Assembly (NCBI GenBank): GCA_017960475.1
Contig: JAGCZH010000006.1
Span: 1 to 64,000, forward strand
DNA: 64,000 bases
From: Bacteroidales bacterium
GTDB lineage: Bacteria; Bacteroidota; Bacteroidia; Bacteroidales; P3
Direction of reading: 5' to 3'
Shown: positions 46,353 through 55,531 of the stretch, in pieces
How the letters are laid out: each line of letters opens with the position of its first letter
How positions within the stretch are numbered: the stretch's first letter is position 1
Notes under the pieces: model-generated
What the model was told of the DNA's origin: nothing
The model's database searches: none
Seen by the model: only the letters and a program-made list of their open reading frames with translations
Translations under genes and position numbers: made by a program

Positions 46353-47032
46353 ATCTTCTTGGCTTTCTCCACCGCCTCAGGCGTACCTACATCAAGCCAT
46401 TGGCATGACGTAGTATAGCATCCGATAGTGTGTGTCTTCGATAATTCCACATAACAATCAATAATAGGATAAGGATGATCATCCTCAGGAAGCAAATCAA
46501 ACAAATCTGGATTTACGATAGATATACCATTAAATGCCAAAGGGGTTAAATCCCTCCCTTCAACATTGCCACTCCTGCCTCGCAAACGTCCCATTGTGTC
46601 GAAAAGCAGTTTTCGTTTGCTGTCTCTATCACTGGCGAAAAGTGTCACAAGATTACCTTTATGGCAATGGAAATCATATAAATCCGTCAAATCCAAATCC
46701 GACAAAACATCAACGTTGTGAATTAGCACAGGCTCGTTGCCCGAGAAAAGTGAGGCTGCGTGTTTTAATGCTCCACCAGTGTCGAGAAGCAACTCTCTTT
46801 CGTCGCTTATCGTCACCTTCATGGGCCATTCTCTCTCCTCAATATACCTGACAAGCATGTCCGCCATATAATGAACATTGACAACACAATGTTTTACTCC
46901 ATATGCAGCAATTTTTAACAAATTTATTTCCAATAATGTTTTGCCGTTTATCTCGACTAAAGCTTTTGGTCTGTCGTTTGTCAAAGGACGTAATCTAGAC
47001 CCCAATCCTGCCGCTAAAACAAAAGCCTCCAT
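46343..47032 (-). CDS. NDP-sugar nucleotidyltransferase, MurU-like
   Basis: The N-terminal nucleotide-binding motif LAAGLGSRLRPLTNDRPKAL is clear. It is followed by VHYMADMLVRYI, the metal aspartate in IHNVDVLSDLDL, and a C-terminal WLDVGTPEAVEKA, all as in MurNAc-1-phosphate uridylyltransferase (MurU) and related short transferases. At 229 residues it has no second (acyltransferase or left-handed helix) domain. MurU acts in cell-wall recycling with the kinase AmgK, but no AmgK-like gene is adjacent here. Mannose-1-phosphate guanylyltransferase is the alternative. Confidence 0.8.
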   Translation of the reverse strand: MEAFVLAAGLGSRLRPLTNDRPKALVEINGKTLLEINLLKIAAYGVKHCVVNVHYMADMLVRYIEEREWPMKVTISDERELLLDTGGALKHAASLFSGNEPVLIHNVDVLSDLDLTDLYDFHCHKGNLVTLFASDRDSKRKLLFDTMGRLRGRSGNVEGRDLTPLAFNGISIVNPDLFDLLPEDDHPYPIIDCYVELSKTHTIGCYTTSCQWLDVGTPEAVEKAKKIWK

Positions 47033-47170
47033 AGTATACTTTGTATAGTTTAATGTTTAAAGATGTTTCTAAGCTCACAGTCAATATTACAAACCAAAAT
47101 TGTTACAACTTATCTTTTCATTAAGTATTGACTTAGGTAGTGTATTTATAATCATTATTATGCACGCATA

Positions 47171-48685
47171 TCATTCCCTGTGACCACCAATCTGCCGGTT
47201 TCTATCCTTTGCCGTGGCTCCCTCTTCAAAATTGAGACCCTTAAGGATGGAGTTTTTACCATAACGGCTTTTGATAGCGAGTATTGCCTCCTGCATCTTA
47301 CGCTCTCTTACAATCTCATCCTTCTGTTTCTGCAGCTCACTTTTCATTGATTCATAGTCTGTGAACAAATCCAGTTGATATGGTTTAGGGATAGGCGTAA
47401 CGGCGCCATCTTTCTCGGGAACGACGTCTATTATTCCGATTGTGATTCTTCTCACAAGAAGCAGAGGATTGACAATTTTGTCGTAAAGCCCCAGTATCGA
47501 ATCTATTATCATTTTCGATGAGGATGTGGCGAAAGGGAGGCAGACAGAGCCATGAGCGGGCTTTGGCGCCATTCTACCATAAAAGTCCACGACAACATCA
47601 CCCTTATACTTGTCTTTTATCCAAGTATTTGACAGACTTTCAACATCATAGTTTATTGTCAATGTCAGAGAGTGGGCCACCAAACGTTTCTCAACAAGAC
47701 CAAGAGCGGCATTGTCAGCCATCTCGTGGGTTACAAGCCGAGCCTTGTCGCTGGTATAGGCACACTGAAGCACTTGGCTTTGGCTTAACGAGTTAGCCTC
47801 GGGACGATACTTCTTTATCATCTCCATGGTACATGGCTCCCAACCCCACGCATGATCTATCAGCAACTCGGCGTTGACACCGAAGAGCTTATACAGCAGT
47901 TCCTCATTCTCAACAGAGCAACGCGCCAGCATACCCATAGTGTATATCTCATTGTGCTCCAACCTCTTTGCAATACCTCTGCCAAGACGCCAAAAGTCGG
48001 TGAGTGGACGATGGTTCCAAAGAGTCTTTCGATATGTCATCTCGTCGAGTTCAGCTATACGGACACCATCTTTGTCGGCGGGAATGTGCTTGGCGACGAT
48101 ATCCATAGCCACTTTGGCAAGATACATGTTTGTACCTATACCCGCCGTGGCTGTAATGCCTGTATTCTCAAGTACAGCACTTATCATTTTCCTCGCCAGG
48201 TCGTGAGCCGTTGTCTTATACAGTCTCAAATAATCCGTGGCGTCTATAAAAACCTCGTCAATGGAATAGACATGAATATCCTCAGGGGCGACAAATTTCA
48301 GGTACTGACTATAGATTCTTGTGCTGTATTCGATATAGAACGACATTCTCGGTTTAGCGGCAATATAGTCCAATGCGAGATCAGGATTAGCCTTCAGCTC
48401 CAAGTCATCGCTTGACTTGCCTGAGAAACGGAATCCTGAAGCATGAAATTGTCTTTCCGCATTGACCTCACGAACACGCTGCACAACCTCAAAAAGCCGT
48501 GCTCTTCCTCCAATGCCATAAGCTTTTAGCGAAGGTGAGACAGCGAGGCATATTGTTTTCTCCGTTCGTGACTTGTCTGCCACGACAAGATTTGTAGTCA
48601 ACGGATTCAGTCCACGCTCCACACATTCAACAGAAGCATAGAAGGACTTCAAGTCAATGGCAATATACTGGCGGCTGTCATCCAT
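47171..48685 (-). CDS. Y-family DNA polymerase, UmuC/UvrX-like
   Basis: Translesion polymerases copy past damaged bases. Catalytic acids are Asp11 (YIAIDLKSFYASVE) and Asp143-Glu144 (YSIDEVFID), with the fingers segment TNLVVADKSRTEKTICLAV. The 504-residue protein has the little-finger region at about 260-400 and a long C-terminal tail of coiled-coil character (SMKSELQKQKDEIVRERKM). The wording KAYGIGGRARLFEV is nearest to Firmicute UvrX/YqjW types. A YolD partner gene is downstream. Its start overlaps the upstream LOG-family stop by 8 bp, which suggests coupling. Confidence 0.9.
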   Translation of the reverse strand: MDDSRQYIAIDLKSFYASVECVERGLNPLTTNLVVADKSRTEKTICLAVSPSLKAYGIGGRARLFEVVQRVREVNAERQFHASGFRFSGKSSDDLELKANPDLALDYIAAKPRMSFYIEYSTRIYSQYLKFVAPEDIHVYSIDEVFIDATDYLRLYKTTAHDLARKMISAVLENTGITATAGIGTNMYLAKVAMDIVAKHIPADKDGVRIAELDEMTYRKTLWNHRPLTDFWRLGRGIAKRLEHNEIYTMGMLARCSVENEELLYKLFGVNAELLIDHAWGWEPCTMEMIKKYRPEANSLSQSQVLQCAYTSDKARLVTHEMADNAALGLVEKRLVAHSLTLTINYDVESLSNTWIKDKYKGDVVVDFYGRMAPKPAHGSVCLPFATSSSKMIIDSILGLYDKIVNPLLLVRRITIGIIDVVPEKDGAVTPIPKPYQLDLFTDYESMKSELQKQKDEIVRERKMQEAILAIKSRYGKNSILKGLNFEEGATAKDRNRQIGGHRE

Positions 48686-49247
48686 TAATAAACGACATAA
48701 GTTGTTCCAAAGATTTTACGTCATTCACTTCGGGTCGTTTTCCGCTACGGAAGAAACCATTTTCTCCCATTTTGTCCAACTGAACAAAGAATGGGTCAAA
48801 GAAACCGTCAGGATTGAAAAGATATATGGGTTTGCCGCAGGGCAGGGGAGTGCCATCAGCGTTTTTCGTCTGTTTAAGTTGATTTGCAACCATCACTTCG
48901 AGCACCTCATCCAGAGTCCCGATTCCGCCAGGGAGAGCCACAAAAATGTCACACATGGCTATCATCTTCTCCTTACGTTCGGACATGGATTTCACCCTAA
49001 TCAACTCTGTGACGGGTTGCGAATTGATTATTGTCTCACTAAAGAATGTGGGAATAACCGCAATAACAGTTCCTCCATTCTTCATGGCGGCACCGCTTAT
49101 TTCACCCATCAAGCCTAAATTCGACCCGCCATATACGACAGTGTCACCATTCTCAGCCAAGAGTGCGCCAAGCTCACGAGCCGCTGTTGAATACTCCGGA
49201 TTGTTGGGTATAGAGGAACCACAAAAGATCGCTATTTTTCTGTTCAT
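48678..49247 (-). CDS. LOG-family protein (cytokinin-type phosphoribohydrolase)
   Basis: The 189-residue protein has the family motif ALPGGIGTLDEVLEV, plus CGSSIPNNPEYSTAA at the start and VYGGSNLGLMGEI. LOG proteins remove ribose 5-phosphate from nucleoside monophosphates such as AMP or cytokinin precursors; the physiological bacterial substrate is mostly unknown. I choose the ATG at 49247 because it gives the normal MNRKIAIFCGSS start. Upstream ATGs lie before or inside the promoter element at 49288-49295. It heads the run LOG, Y-family polymerase, MurU-like, YolD. Confidence 0.9.
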   Translation of the reverse strand: MNRKIAIFCGSSIPNNPEYSTAARELGALLAENGDTVVYGGSNLGLMGEISGAAMKNGGTVIAVIPTFFSETIINSQPVTELIRVKSMSERKEKMIAMCDIFVALPGGIGTLDEVLEVMVANQLKQTKNADGTPLPCGKPIYLFNPDGFFDPFFVQLDKMGENGFFRSGKRPEVNDVKSLEQLMSFING

Positions 49248-49287
49248 CTTGAATATTTCGTTGTAACCATTACTTGATAACAAATTG

Positions 49288-49295
49288 CAAATATA
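49288..49295 (-). promoter_or_regulatory. -7 promoter element for the LOG-polymerase-YolD group
   Basis: Minus strand reads TATATTTG followed by C, 40 bp upstream of the chosen LOG start. No good SOS (LexA) box was seen nearby. Confidence 0.55.
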
Positions 49296-49508
49296 CATAT
49301 TTTTCCGGAGAAAATCACCTTTATGGCAATACCAATGTTTCATCATGCATCTCTTGATTTATTATCAGCAGATTAGTCAAACACATTGTTTGAGCCATTA
49401 ATTCGAATTTATGTTTAAAAGAACACAGCGATAAAACATCATAACTTAACCATCAACAGACGCCTTAAAAACATAGAAAATAGTTTTCTTCAACATAAAA
49501 AAAAATCG
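49296..49508. other. Remainder of the divergent intergenic region between LOG and the plus-strand gene
   Basis: AT-rich, no gene recognised. The divergent promoters face away from each other at its two edges. Confidence 0.4.
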
Positions 49509-49516
49509 TAAATTTG
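49509..49516 (+). promoter_or_regulatory. -7 promoter element for the gene at 49548
   Basis: TAAATTTG followed by C, 31 bp before the start codon. The word GTAAATTTGCA is shared with 28394 and 31674. Confidence 0.6.
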
Positions 49517-49547
49517 CAGTCTAAAAAAAGAGTGAATATCGAACAAA

Positions 49548-51005
49548 ATGAAACGCCACATATCCTTAATCATTACTTTAATTCTTTTGTGCAATATTAC
49601 TATGGCACAAAGAAATATAACAATTAAAGGAACTGCCGCCAACGCCCTGGGCAAGAGGGTTGAACTATATGGTATTTCAGACCAAATTTCGAAACATGAG
49701 GTTTTGCTCGACACTTTTCGTGTTGGTGAAGACTCTCGTTTCGACCTTCGCTGCTGGTCGAACTACCCCATGATGGTAACACTCCAAATAGAGAATTTCT
49801 CTCAATCTTTCTATGTTGAGCCTGGCAAAGACTATAGCGTTGAGATACCAACCTTCAAGTGGGATGTCGACGAGACACGCAATGTGTTTCTGGAACCCGA
49901 GACACTGCCAATAATCTTTAAAAACATTCCACCAAACGATATCAACCTGCAGATTGACAGCATTGACAGAGTCATAGCCCGTTTCATCGAACAGAACTTT
50001 TTCTATTTCGACTTCAAATACAAACCTTCGACGCAATATTTCGACAGTTTGGTAAAAACTGTCAACAGACTTTGTCCCGACACAACCAACGACTTCGTGG
50101 TCAGATATAAAATATACCAGCTCGCCCAGCTGAGATACACCATGCACCTTGACACGCGAAAAAATCTTATCAACAGATACATTCGTAACCATCCCATTCT
50201 TTATCACGACGAGAACTATATGTCTCTCTTCGCAGAACTTTATGCCAACAGCATATCTAAAGGCACTAAAGAGATACCCGTACACCGTCTTGCTCACTGG
50301 GTGTACAATCTGGATCTTGACACATACATCGACTCTATAGGTATGGACCCGTTGCTTCGCCACGAGCAAATCAGAGAACTGGCGGCACTGCAAGCTCTTA
50401 AAGAGTCATACTATAATTTCAGATATTACGATGCCTCCATGGTCGTTAAGATGATTGAAAAACTTGCCTCACGCACAAAATTCCCCGAACACAAGAAAAT
50501 TGCAGCCAACATACTGGCATCTTTCCATCTACGCGACGCTGAGAACACCGAGGAGATATCATTCGTCCTCCTGGATGTTGACAAAAACCCTGTCGACCTT
50601 GCAGAGAAAAAAGGGAAATGGTTGTATCTAGCTTTCATACGTGTCGACGACCCATTCTCAATTTCCGAGATGGAGACAATGGCACACTTCAAAGACCAGG
50701 TTTACAACGACAGTGTTGAATTCATCACAATTGTATGCGACCGTGAGTTCCAGAAGATGTTCCACTTCCTTAAAAACTCTCGGCACAGCAAAAACTATGA
50801 CTGGACATGGTTACATTACAATGGCAACTATGACTTGCTGAGACATTTTCAGATAACAGCCTATCCCTGGTTTGTTCTTATCAATCCGCAAGGCAACATC
50901 CACTACGACATCACGCCGGCGCCAAGCACAGGGTTTCTCCCCAATGCCCCGTGGCTCAATAAAGACTATAACGACACTCCCCAGAGAGAGCTGTTTAGAT
51001 ATTAA
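49548..51005 (+). CDS. Secreted thioredoxin-fold (TlpA/AhpC-like) protein without redox cysteines
   Basis: After a signal peptide (residues 1-20), the N-terminal half (TIKGTAANALGKRVELYG, SQSFYVEPGKDYSVEIP) resembles the beta-sandwich (DUF4369-like) that often precedes TlpA domains in Bacteroidetes. The C-terminal part (about 345-485) follows the thioredoxin layout: GKWLYLAFIRVDD, then EFITIVCDRE, a WTWLHYNGNYDLLRHFQITAYPWFVLINPQG stretch with the cis-proline. Where CxxC should stand it reads VDDPFSIS. Thiol exchange is therefore not expected; a binding or folding role is possible. It is a single gene with its own promoter. Confidence 0.72.
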   Translation: MKRHISLIITLILLCNITMAQRNITIKGTAANALGKRVELYGISDQISKHEVLLDTFRVGEDSRFDLRCWSNYPMMVTLQIENFSQSFYVEPGKDYSVEIPTFKWDVDETRNVFLEPETLPIIFKNIPPNDINLQIDSIDRVIARFIEQNFFYFDFKYKPSTQYFDSLVKTVNRLCPDTTNDFVVRYKIYQLAQLRYTMHLDTRKNLINRYIRNHPILYHDENYMSLFAELYANSISKGTKEIPVHRLAHWVYNLDLDTYIDSIGMDPLLRHEQIRELAALQALKESYYNFRYYDASMVVKMIEKLASRTKFPEHKKIAANILASFHLRDAENTEEISFVLLDVDKNPVDLAEKKGKWLYLAFIRVDDPFSISEMETMAHFKDQVYNDSVEFITIVCDREFQKMFHFLKNSRHSKNYDWTWLHYNGNYDLLRHFQITAYPWFVLINPQGNIHYDITPAPSTGFLPNAPWLNKDYNDTPQRELFRY

Positions 51006-51162
51006 AATGACATAGTAATCATAAATTAACATTAGAACACTTCAAACCTTATAAAACCCTCCACGCACATATCAGCTCTACGCGCTCCACAGGAGCTTGT
51101 ACCCCTTTAAACCTTTTAAACCTCTATAACCTTTTTATCCTTTTTACCCCTTTAAACTCCTA

Positions 51163-52956
51163 ATGATGATTGAAACCAAATTACAAAGCGCTGTTGCTTC
51201 AGCCCTCAACAATCTTTATGGCATGACTATTGAAGCCGACAGCGTAGTGCTGCAAAAAACCAAGAAAGAATTCTCAGGCGACTACACTGTCGTCGTCTTC
51301 CCATACGTCAAGCAGGCTCGCAAAGCCCCGGAAGCTTTGGCCAACGAACTAGGCAATGCCGTAGCCCAAAACCTTCCTGAGATAAAGGATTTTAATGTTA
51401 TCAAGGGGTTCCTCAACTTCACTATAGACGACTCTTACTGGATCAACTTTGCCAACACTATCGCCGACGATAACACTTTCGGACTTAAAAATGTTGACGA
51501 AAACGCAGCGCCAGTGGTTATCGAATACTCATCGCCAAACACCAACAAGCCTCTTCACCTGGGACATATACGCAACAACCTTCTTGGCTGGTCGGTGTCG
51601 CAGTTACTCACCGCCAACGGTCGCAACGTCAAGAAAGTCAACCTCGTCAACGACCGAGGCATACACATCTGTAAATCCATGCTCGCCTGGCTCCGTTACG
51701 GCAACGGCGAGACACCCGAATCGTCAGGAATGAAGGGCGACCACCTTGTAGGCAAATACTATGTCGAGTTCGACCGCCACTACAAAGAGGAGATAAAAGA
51801 GCTCATGGACAAAGGCATTGAAGAAGAGCAGGCGAAAAAAGAGGCTCCTCTTATGGTCGAGGCTCAGCATATGCTAAAACGTTGGGAGGAGGGTGACGAA
51901 GAGATTCGCTCACTTTGGAAGAAAATGAACAGCTGGGTCTACGCCGGTTTCGACGAGACTTATAGGAGAATGGGAGTCTCGTTTGACAAAATATACTATG
52001 AGTCCAACACATACCTCCTCGGCAAGGAGTTGGTGCAAAAAGGACTTGACATGGGAGTGTTGTTCCGCAAAGAAGACGGATCGGTATGGTGTGACCTCAC
52101 CGATGCAGGCCTAGACCAAAAACTGCTTCTGCGCAGAGACGGCACCTCTGTCTACATGACACAAGACCTTGGCACGGCGCTACTTCGTCAACAAGAGTTT
52201 GGCGCCGACCAATTAATATATGTTGTCGGCAATGAGCAGGACTACCATTTCCAGGTACTCAAGATAGTTCTTGAGCGTCTCGGATTTAGTTGGGCTGAAA
52301 AGGTCTACCATCTCTCATACGGCATGGTGGAACTTCCCAACGGCAAAATGAAATCCCGTGAAGGCACCGTTGTCGATGCAGACGACCTCATCTCAGAGAT
52401 GGAAAAGACAGCTGCGGAGATGTGTCGCGATAGGGGCAAGAACGAGGACATGACTCCCGAGCAGCTTGACGAACTTTACCATATGCTGGCACTGGGAGCT
52501 CTCAAATACTTCATCCTTAAAGTCGATCCCACCAAGACCATGTTGTTTAATCCGGCAGAAAGTATTGACTTCAATGGAAACACAGGGCCATTCATACAGT
52601 ATACCCATGCACGCATACGCTCAATAATACGCAAAGCAGTGGGAGAGAGGGGAATATCACTAGGAACGATCCCTTCAACAACAAGTATCAACGACAAAGA
52701 GCGTGAGGTTTTGAAACAACTTCACGACATGCCAGGTGTTATCGAACAAGCCGCTGCAGCTTACAGCCCAGCAATGATTGCCAACTTCACCTACGACCTT
52801 GCCAAAGCCTTTAACAGTTTCTATCAGGATACGCCAATCCTTCGGGAGAGCGATCCGGAGCGAATGCTGTTTTTGGTAAGACTATGCAATGCCGTGTCGA
52901 CAGGCATAAAGAACCTTATGGCCATCCTCGGCATTGATGTCCCTGAAAGGATGTAA
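51163..52956 (+). CDS. argS: Arginyl-tRNA synthetase
   Basis: Class I synthetase charging tRNA-Arg. The HIGH motif is HLGH (residues 132-135, in SPNTNKPLHLGHIRNN) and the KMSKS-like motif is GKMKSREGT. An N-terminal additional domain covers about residues 1-110 and a DALR anticodon-binding domain lies at the end (LHDMPGVIEQAAAAYSPAMIANFTYDLAKAFNSFY). Length 597 is normal. Two adjacent ATG codons (51163, 51166) can serve as the start. The region before it is pyrimidine-rich with CCTTTTAAACC-like units. Its end overlaps the next gene. Confidence 0.96.
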   Translation: MMIETKLQSAVASALNNLYGMTIEADSVVLQKTKKEFSGDYTVVVFPYVKQARKAPEALANELGNAVAQNLPEIKDFNVIKGFLNFTIDDSYWINFANTIADDNTFGLKNVDENAAPVVIEYSSPNTNKPLHLGHIRNNLLGWSVSQLLTANGRNVKKVNLVNDRGIHICKSMLAWLRYGNGETPESSGMKGDHLVGKYYVEFDRHYKEEIKELMDKGIEEEQAKKEAPLMVEAQHMLKRWEEGDEEIRSLWKKMNSWVYAGFDETYRRMGVSFDKIYYESNTYLLGKELVQKGLDMGVLFRKEDGSVWCDLTDAGLDQKLLLRRDGTSVYMTQDLGTALLRQQEFGADQLIYVVGNEQDYHFQVLKIVLERLGFSWAEKVYHLSYGMVELPNGKMKSREGTVVDADDLISEMEKTAAEMCRDRGKNEDMTPEQLDELYHMLALGALKYFILKVDPTKTMLFNPAESIDFNGNTGPFIQYTHARIRSIIRKAVGERGISLGTIPSTTSINDKEREVLKQLHDMPGVIEQAAAAYSPAMIANFTYDLAKAFNSFYQDTPILRESDPERMLFLVRLCNAVSTGIKNLMAILGIDVPERM

Positions 52957-53740
52957 CAATTTCAACATCAAAACACTCGAATCTCATCAACAAAATATAA
53001 CAGAAGTGATATACACCGAAAACTTCACCTTATCGACACTTATCTGCGACGAAGACGACAGACTGACTCTTTGGGGGCTCGCTCGTCTTTTTCAAGACAT
53101 TGCCGGAGACCAATCCGATGAACTTGGAGTTGGTTTCAACAACCTTCAACAAGAGCATAAAGCATGGATACTTACTCACGTATATTACAATATTTTACGA
53201 TTACCGGTAGCAGGAGAGAGGCTCATTCTTAAAACATGGGCGAAACAAGACAATGGGCTTATTGCTCCACGTGACTACCAACTGATTGACGAAAAAGGTG
53301 AAATCTGTGCTTCAAGTGCATCCAACTGGGTGATTTTAAACACTGACACACGGCGTGTGTGTCGTCTCAACGAGACAATCGCGGTATACGAGAAAGAGAA
53401 CTTACACGCAACAAAATACGAGAAACTAGAAAAGTTGTCAATGCCATCTGAATTACAAATGTTTAAACACATTGACGTTCCATATTCATCTTTGGATCAC
53501 ACTCGTCATGTGAACAATGCAGAATATATAAAATGGATTTGCGACTCAATAGAGGAGATATGCAAACCACGAAGCACTGGACGCAAGGAGATTTCCGAAT
53601 TGAGCGTTAACTATATAAAAGAAACCAAATACGCAGATCCTGATGTCAATCTGTTACGGCATATTGACGGTAATGATTATTTTTATCAACTCACAAATTC
53701 TAATGGAATTTCAGTGAATGCGATTGTAAGTTTGAAATAA
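52937..53740 (+). CDS. Acyl-ACP thioesterase
   Basis: Releases fatty acids from acyl carrier protein. The double hot-dog fold is indicated by TLWGLARLFQDIAGDQSDELGVG, then ILTHVYYNILRLPVAGE, WAKQDNG, and the second-half motif LDHTRHVNNAEYIKW with the conserved Asp, Asn and His. From the ATG at 52937 it overlaps the last 20 bases of argS in another frame. A GTG at 53008 would remove about 24 residues (KGCNNFNIKTLESH and following) that do not look conserved. The length of about 267 residues is at the upper end of the bacterial family. A terminator follows. Confidence 0.85.
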   Translation: MSLKGCNNFNIKTLESHQQNITEVIYTENFTLSTLICDEDDRLTLWGLARLFQDIAGDQSDELGVGFNNLQQEHKAWILTHVYYNILRLPVAGERLILKTWAKQDNGLIAPRDYQLIDEKGEICASSASNWVILNTDTRRVCRLNETIAVYEKENLHATKYEKLEKLSMPSELQMFKHIDVPYSSLDHTRHVNNAEYIKWICDSIEEICKPRSTGRKEISELSVNYIKETKYADPDVNLLRHIDGNDYFYQLTNSNGISVNAIVSLK

Positions 53741-53773
53741 CCAAGTTTTTTTATAAAAACAGCACACAATAAT

Positions 53774-53807
53774 AAAACACAACCACAACAAAGGTTGTGT
53801 TTTTATT
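53774..53807 (+). terminator. Intrinsic terminator of the argS-thioesterase transcript
   Basis: AAAACACAACC (53774-53784) pairs perfectly with GGTTGTGTTTT (53793-53803) over an eight-base loop and runs into T-rich DNA. It is preceded by A-rich sequence, so it could act in both directions. Confidence 0.85.
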
Positions 53808-54073
53808 TTAATATTGTAGAATGTCTACAATAGGGTTTAAATCATCTTAAAACACTGAAATAGAGTATATATCGCCATATCCTACTTAACATAATGGAAA
53901 TTCTAATCACAATGCAATGATTTTTAGACATCTAGATTTTGCGGCTGAATTGTTAGTAAAAACAACCCTTAAATAAGAGTAATTAGCTCGCAATTGAACC
54001 GCGTAAGCATAATTCGCATAAATAGTATAATTCGGCGTAAAAAAATAAATAAATCGTTCTAATGACCGAATGG

Positions 54074-54108
54074 CGTAAAAAAAGTGCTCAGAAAAATCTG
54101 AGCACTTT
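54074..54108 (-). terminator. Intrinsic terminator of the TPR gene
   Basis: AAAGTGCTCAGA (54081-54092) pairs with TCTGAGCACTTT (54097-54108) over four bases. On the minus strand a T run follows, 24 bp after the stop codon of the TPR gene. Confidence 0.88.
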
Positions 54109-54131
54109 GATATATTAACTACAGTCTGTAA

Positions 54132-55388
54132 TTAGTTGCCGGCTTCAATCTCTTTGATACGGGCCTGTACGGGTTTTGATTCCTCGTACATTTCAAGGGC
54201 CACATATGAGTTGCTTAGAGCACGCAGACAGCTGTAAAGATTCTGACGGTACATAGCCTTTGTTTCGGCATCCTGAGCATCAATATATTGAACGGCTGCT
54301 TTCAGATAAGGAATTGCCTGGCCTAAGAATGAGTTACGTTCTTCAGTAAGTTTTGCCATAACAGCCTCATCTTCTTCTGTGAAGCGGCCTTCTTCAATCA
54401 TTTTGTTGAGAGCCGAGTTTTTGTCCGATGCGCGGTTAATCATCATACTGCCCATACCGTAATTGGCCTCAAACTGGTTGGGTTCCAAAACAGCCGATTC
54501 TTTATATTTGTTTTCTGCGGTCTGGAATTCGCCAGCCTCCTCATACACTGTGGCTGCAGCGCAAAGAAGTTTGGGATAGTTGGGAGTACCTTTGCTTTCC
54601 TCGAGAGCCTTTTCTGCAAGAGTTATAGCCTTTGTCTTGTTGCCAGTCCAGTTGTAGGCGTTGGCGAGCAACAGGTTGGCGTTAGGATCTTCGGGCATAA
54701 CTTTGACATAACGCTCAGCGGTCTTGATGACGTTGTTGGTATCGCCAAGTTCTTTGTACAGACCATACATGACAGTATAGACATAGGTCATTTTGCCTTT
54801 GAAAGAATCAGCGATCTTGTTGCGGCGTACCAGTGGAGAGTAATATTTTTTCAAGCCATCGTTGTCCTTGAGAGCCTGACAGCAGCGGCCAGCGATATAG
54901 TACGACTCGTTTGCCAGTTCAGCGTCTCCAGAGCTGTTGAAGACTTTGATTGACTTCTCGCAAAGAGCCAGAGAGCCTTTGTAATCGCCAGCATTGAACA
55001 AATCGATACTTTTGCTGTAAGACTCAGCGCCGATTTTGCTGAAGATGTATTTAAGGTCATAGTCATGTTCCTTGTCCAGCTCTTGGCAACGAAGTGCGGC
55101 GTTGTAAGCCTTTTCACTCCATTCGGGATCCAAGTCTTTGTATTTTTTATATTTGGACTGAGGATCGGTGGCAGCGTCGCCAATCATGCTGTAGATAAGA
55201 CCAGCATAGTACCAAGTCTTAGGATCGTCCTTGGTGGATTCATGCTGACAAGCCTTGTCGATAGCATCTTTGGCTTTGTTTAAGTAGCCTCTTTTAAGGT
55301 CAGACATTGCGCTCTGAACCTGAAGTGTCTGCGCATTAACGGCTATGCCGAGAGATAGAAGCGCTGCAAACAATGCGATTTTTTTCAT
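54132..55388 (-). CDS. Periplasmic tetratricopeptide-repeat protein
   Basis: A signal peptide (MKKIALFAALLSLGIAVNA) starts a 418-residue helical protein with several TPR units, for example SEKAYNAALRCQELDKEH, SIDLFNAGDYKGSLALCEKSIKV, NLLLANAYNWTGNKTKAITLAEKALEE and AATVYEEAGEFQTAENKYKESAVLEP. TPRs hold protein partners; none is evident. It follows gyrA by 143 bp on the same strand and ends at a clean terminator, so read-through from gyrA is possible. In my recollection a secreted TPR gene next to gyrA is common in Bacteroidales. Confidence 0.88.
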   Translation of the reverse strand: MKKIALFAALLSLGIAVNAQTLQVQSAMSDLKRGYLNKAKDAIDKACQHESTKDDPKTWYYAGLIYSMIGDAATDPQSKYKKYKDLDPEWSEKAYNAALRCQELDKEHDYDLKYIFSKIGAESYSKSIDLFNAGDYKGSLALCEKSIKVFNSSGDAELANESYYIAGRCCQALKDNDGLKKYYSPLVRRNKIADSFKGKMTYVYTVMYGLYKELGDTNNVIKTAERYVKVMPEDPNANLLLANAYNWTGNKTKAITLAEKALEESKGTPNYPKLLCAAATVYEEAGEFQTAENKYKESAVLEPNQFEANYGMGSMMINRASDKNSALNKMIEEGRFTEEDEAVMAKLTEERNSFLGQAIPYLKAAVQYIDAQDAETKAMYRQNLYSCLRALSNSYVALEMYEESKPVQARIKEIEAGN

Positions 55389-55531
55389 TTTAAAAGGTGT
55401 TTTTTTATTGTTCTTAGTTTGGAAGAGTCCCTACCCTATTTTTATTTTCACATTTTGTGGAAAGCGACTCTGTGGTCTTTTTTTAAGATTTGTCTAATTA
55501 AATATATGAATATTGTGTTGTTTAAGAATAT

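Larger units (their letters stand above)
53741..54131. other. Convergent intergenic region between the thioesterase and TPR genes
   Basis: No gene is seen in 391 bp. It holds two terminators, one for each converging gene (53774-53803 and 54081-54108). Between them, around 53995-54080, ATTCG and GGCGTAAAAAAA words recur (54034 and 54072), an imperfect local repeat of no known meaning. Confidence 0.5.

Noticed and set aside
48678-49300. LexA/SOS box before the polymerase group
   Set aside because: No convincing palindromic CTG-N10-CAG-type or other known box was found near the promoter.
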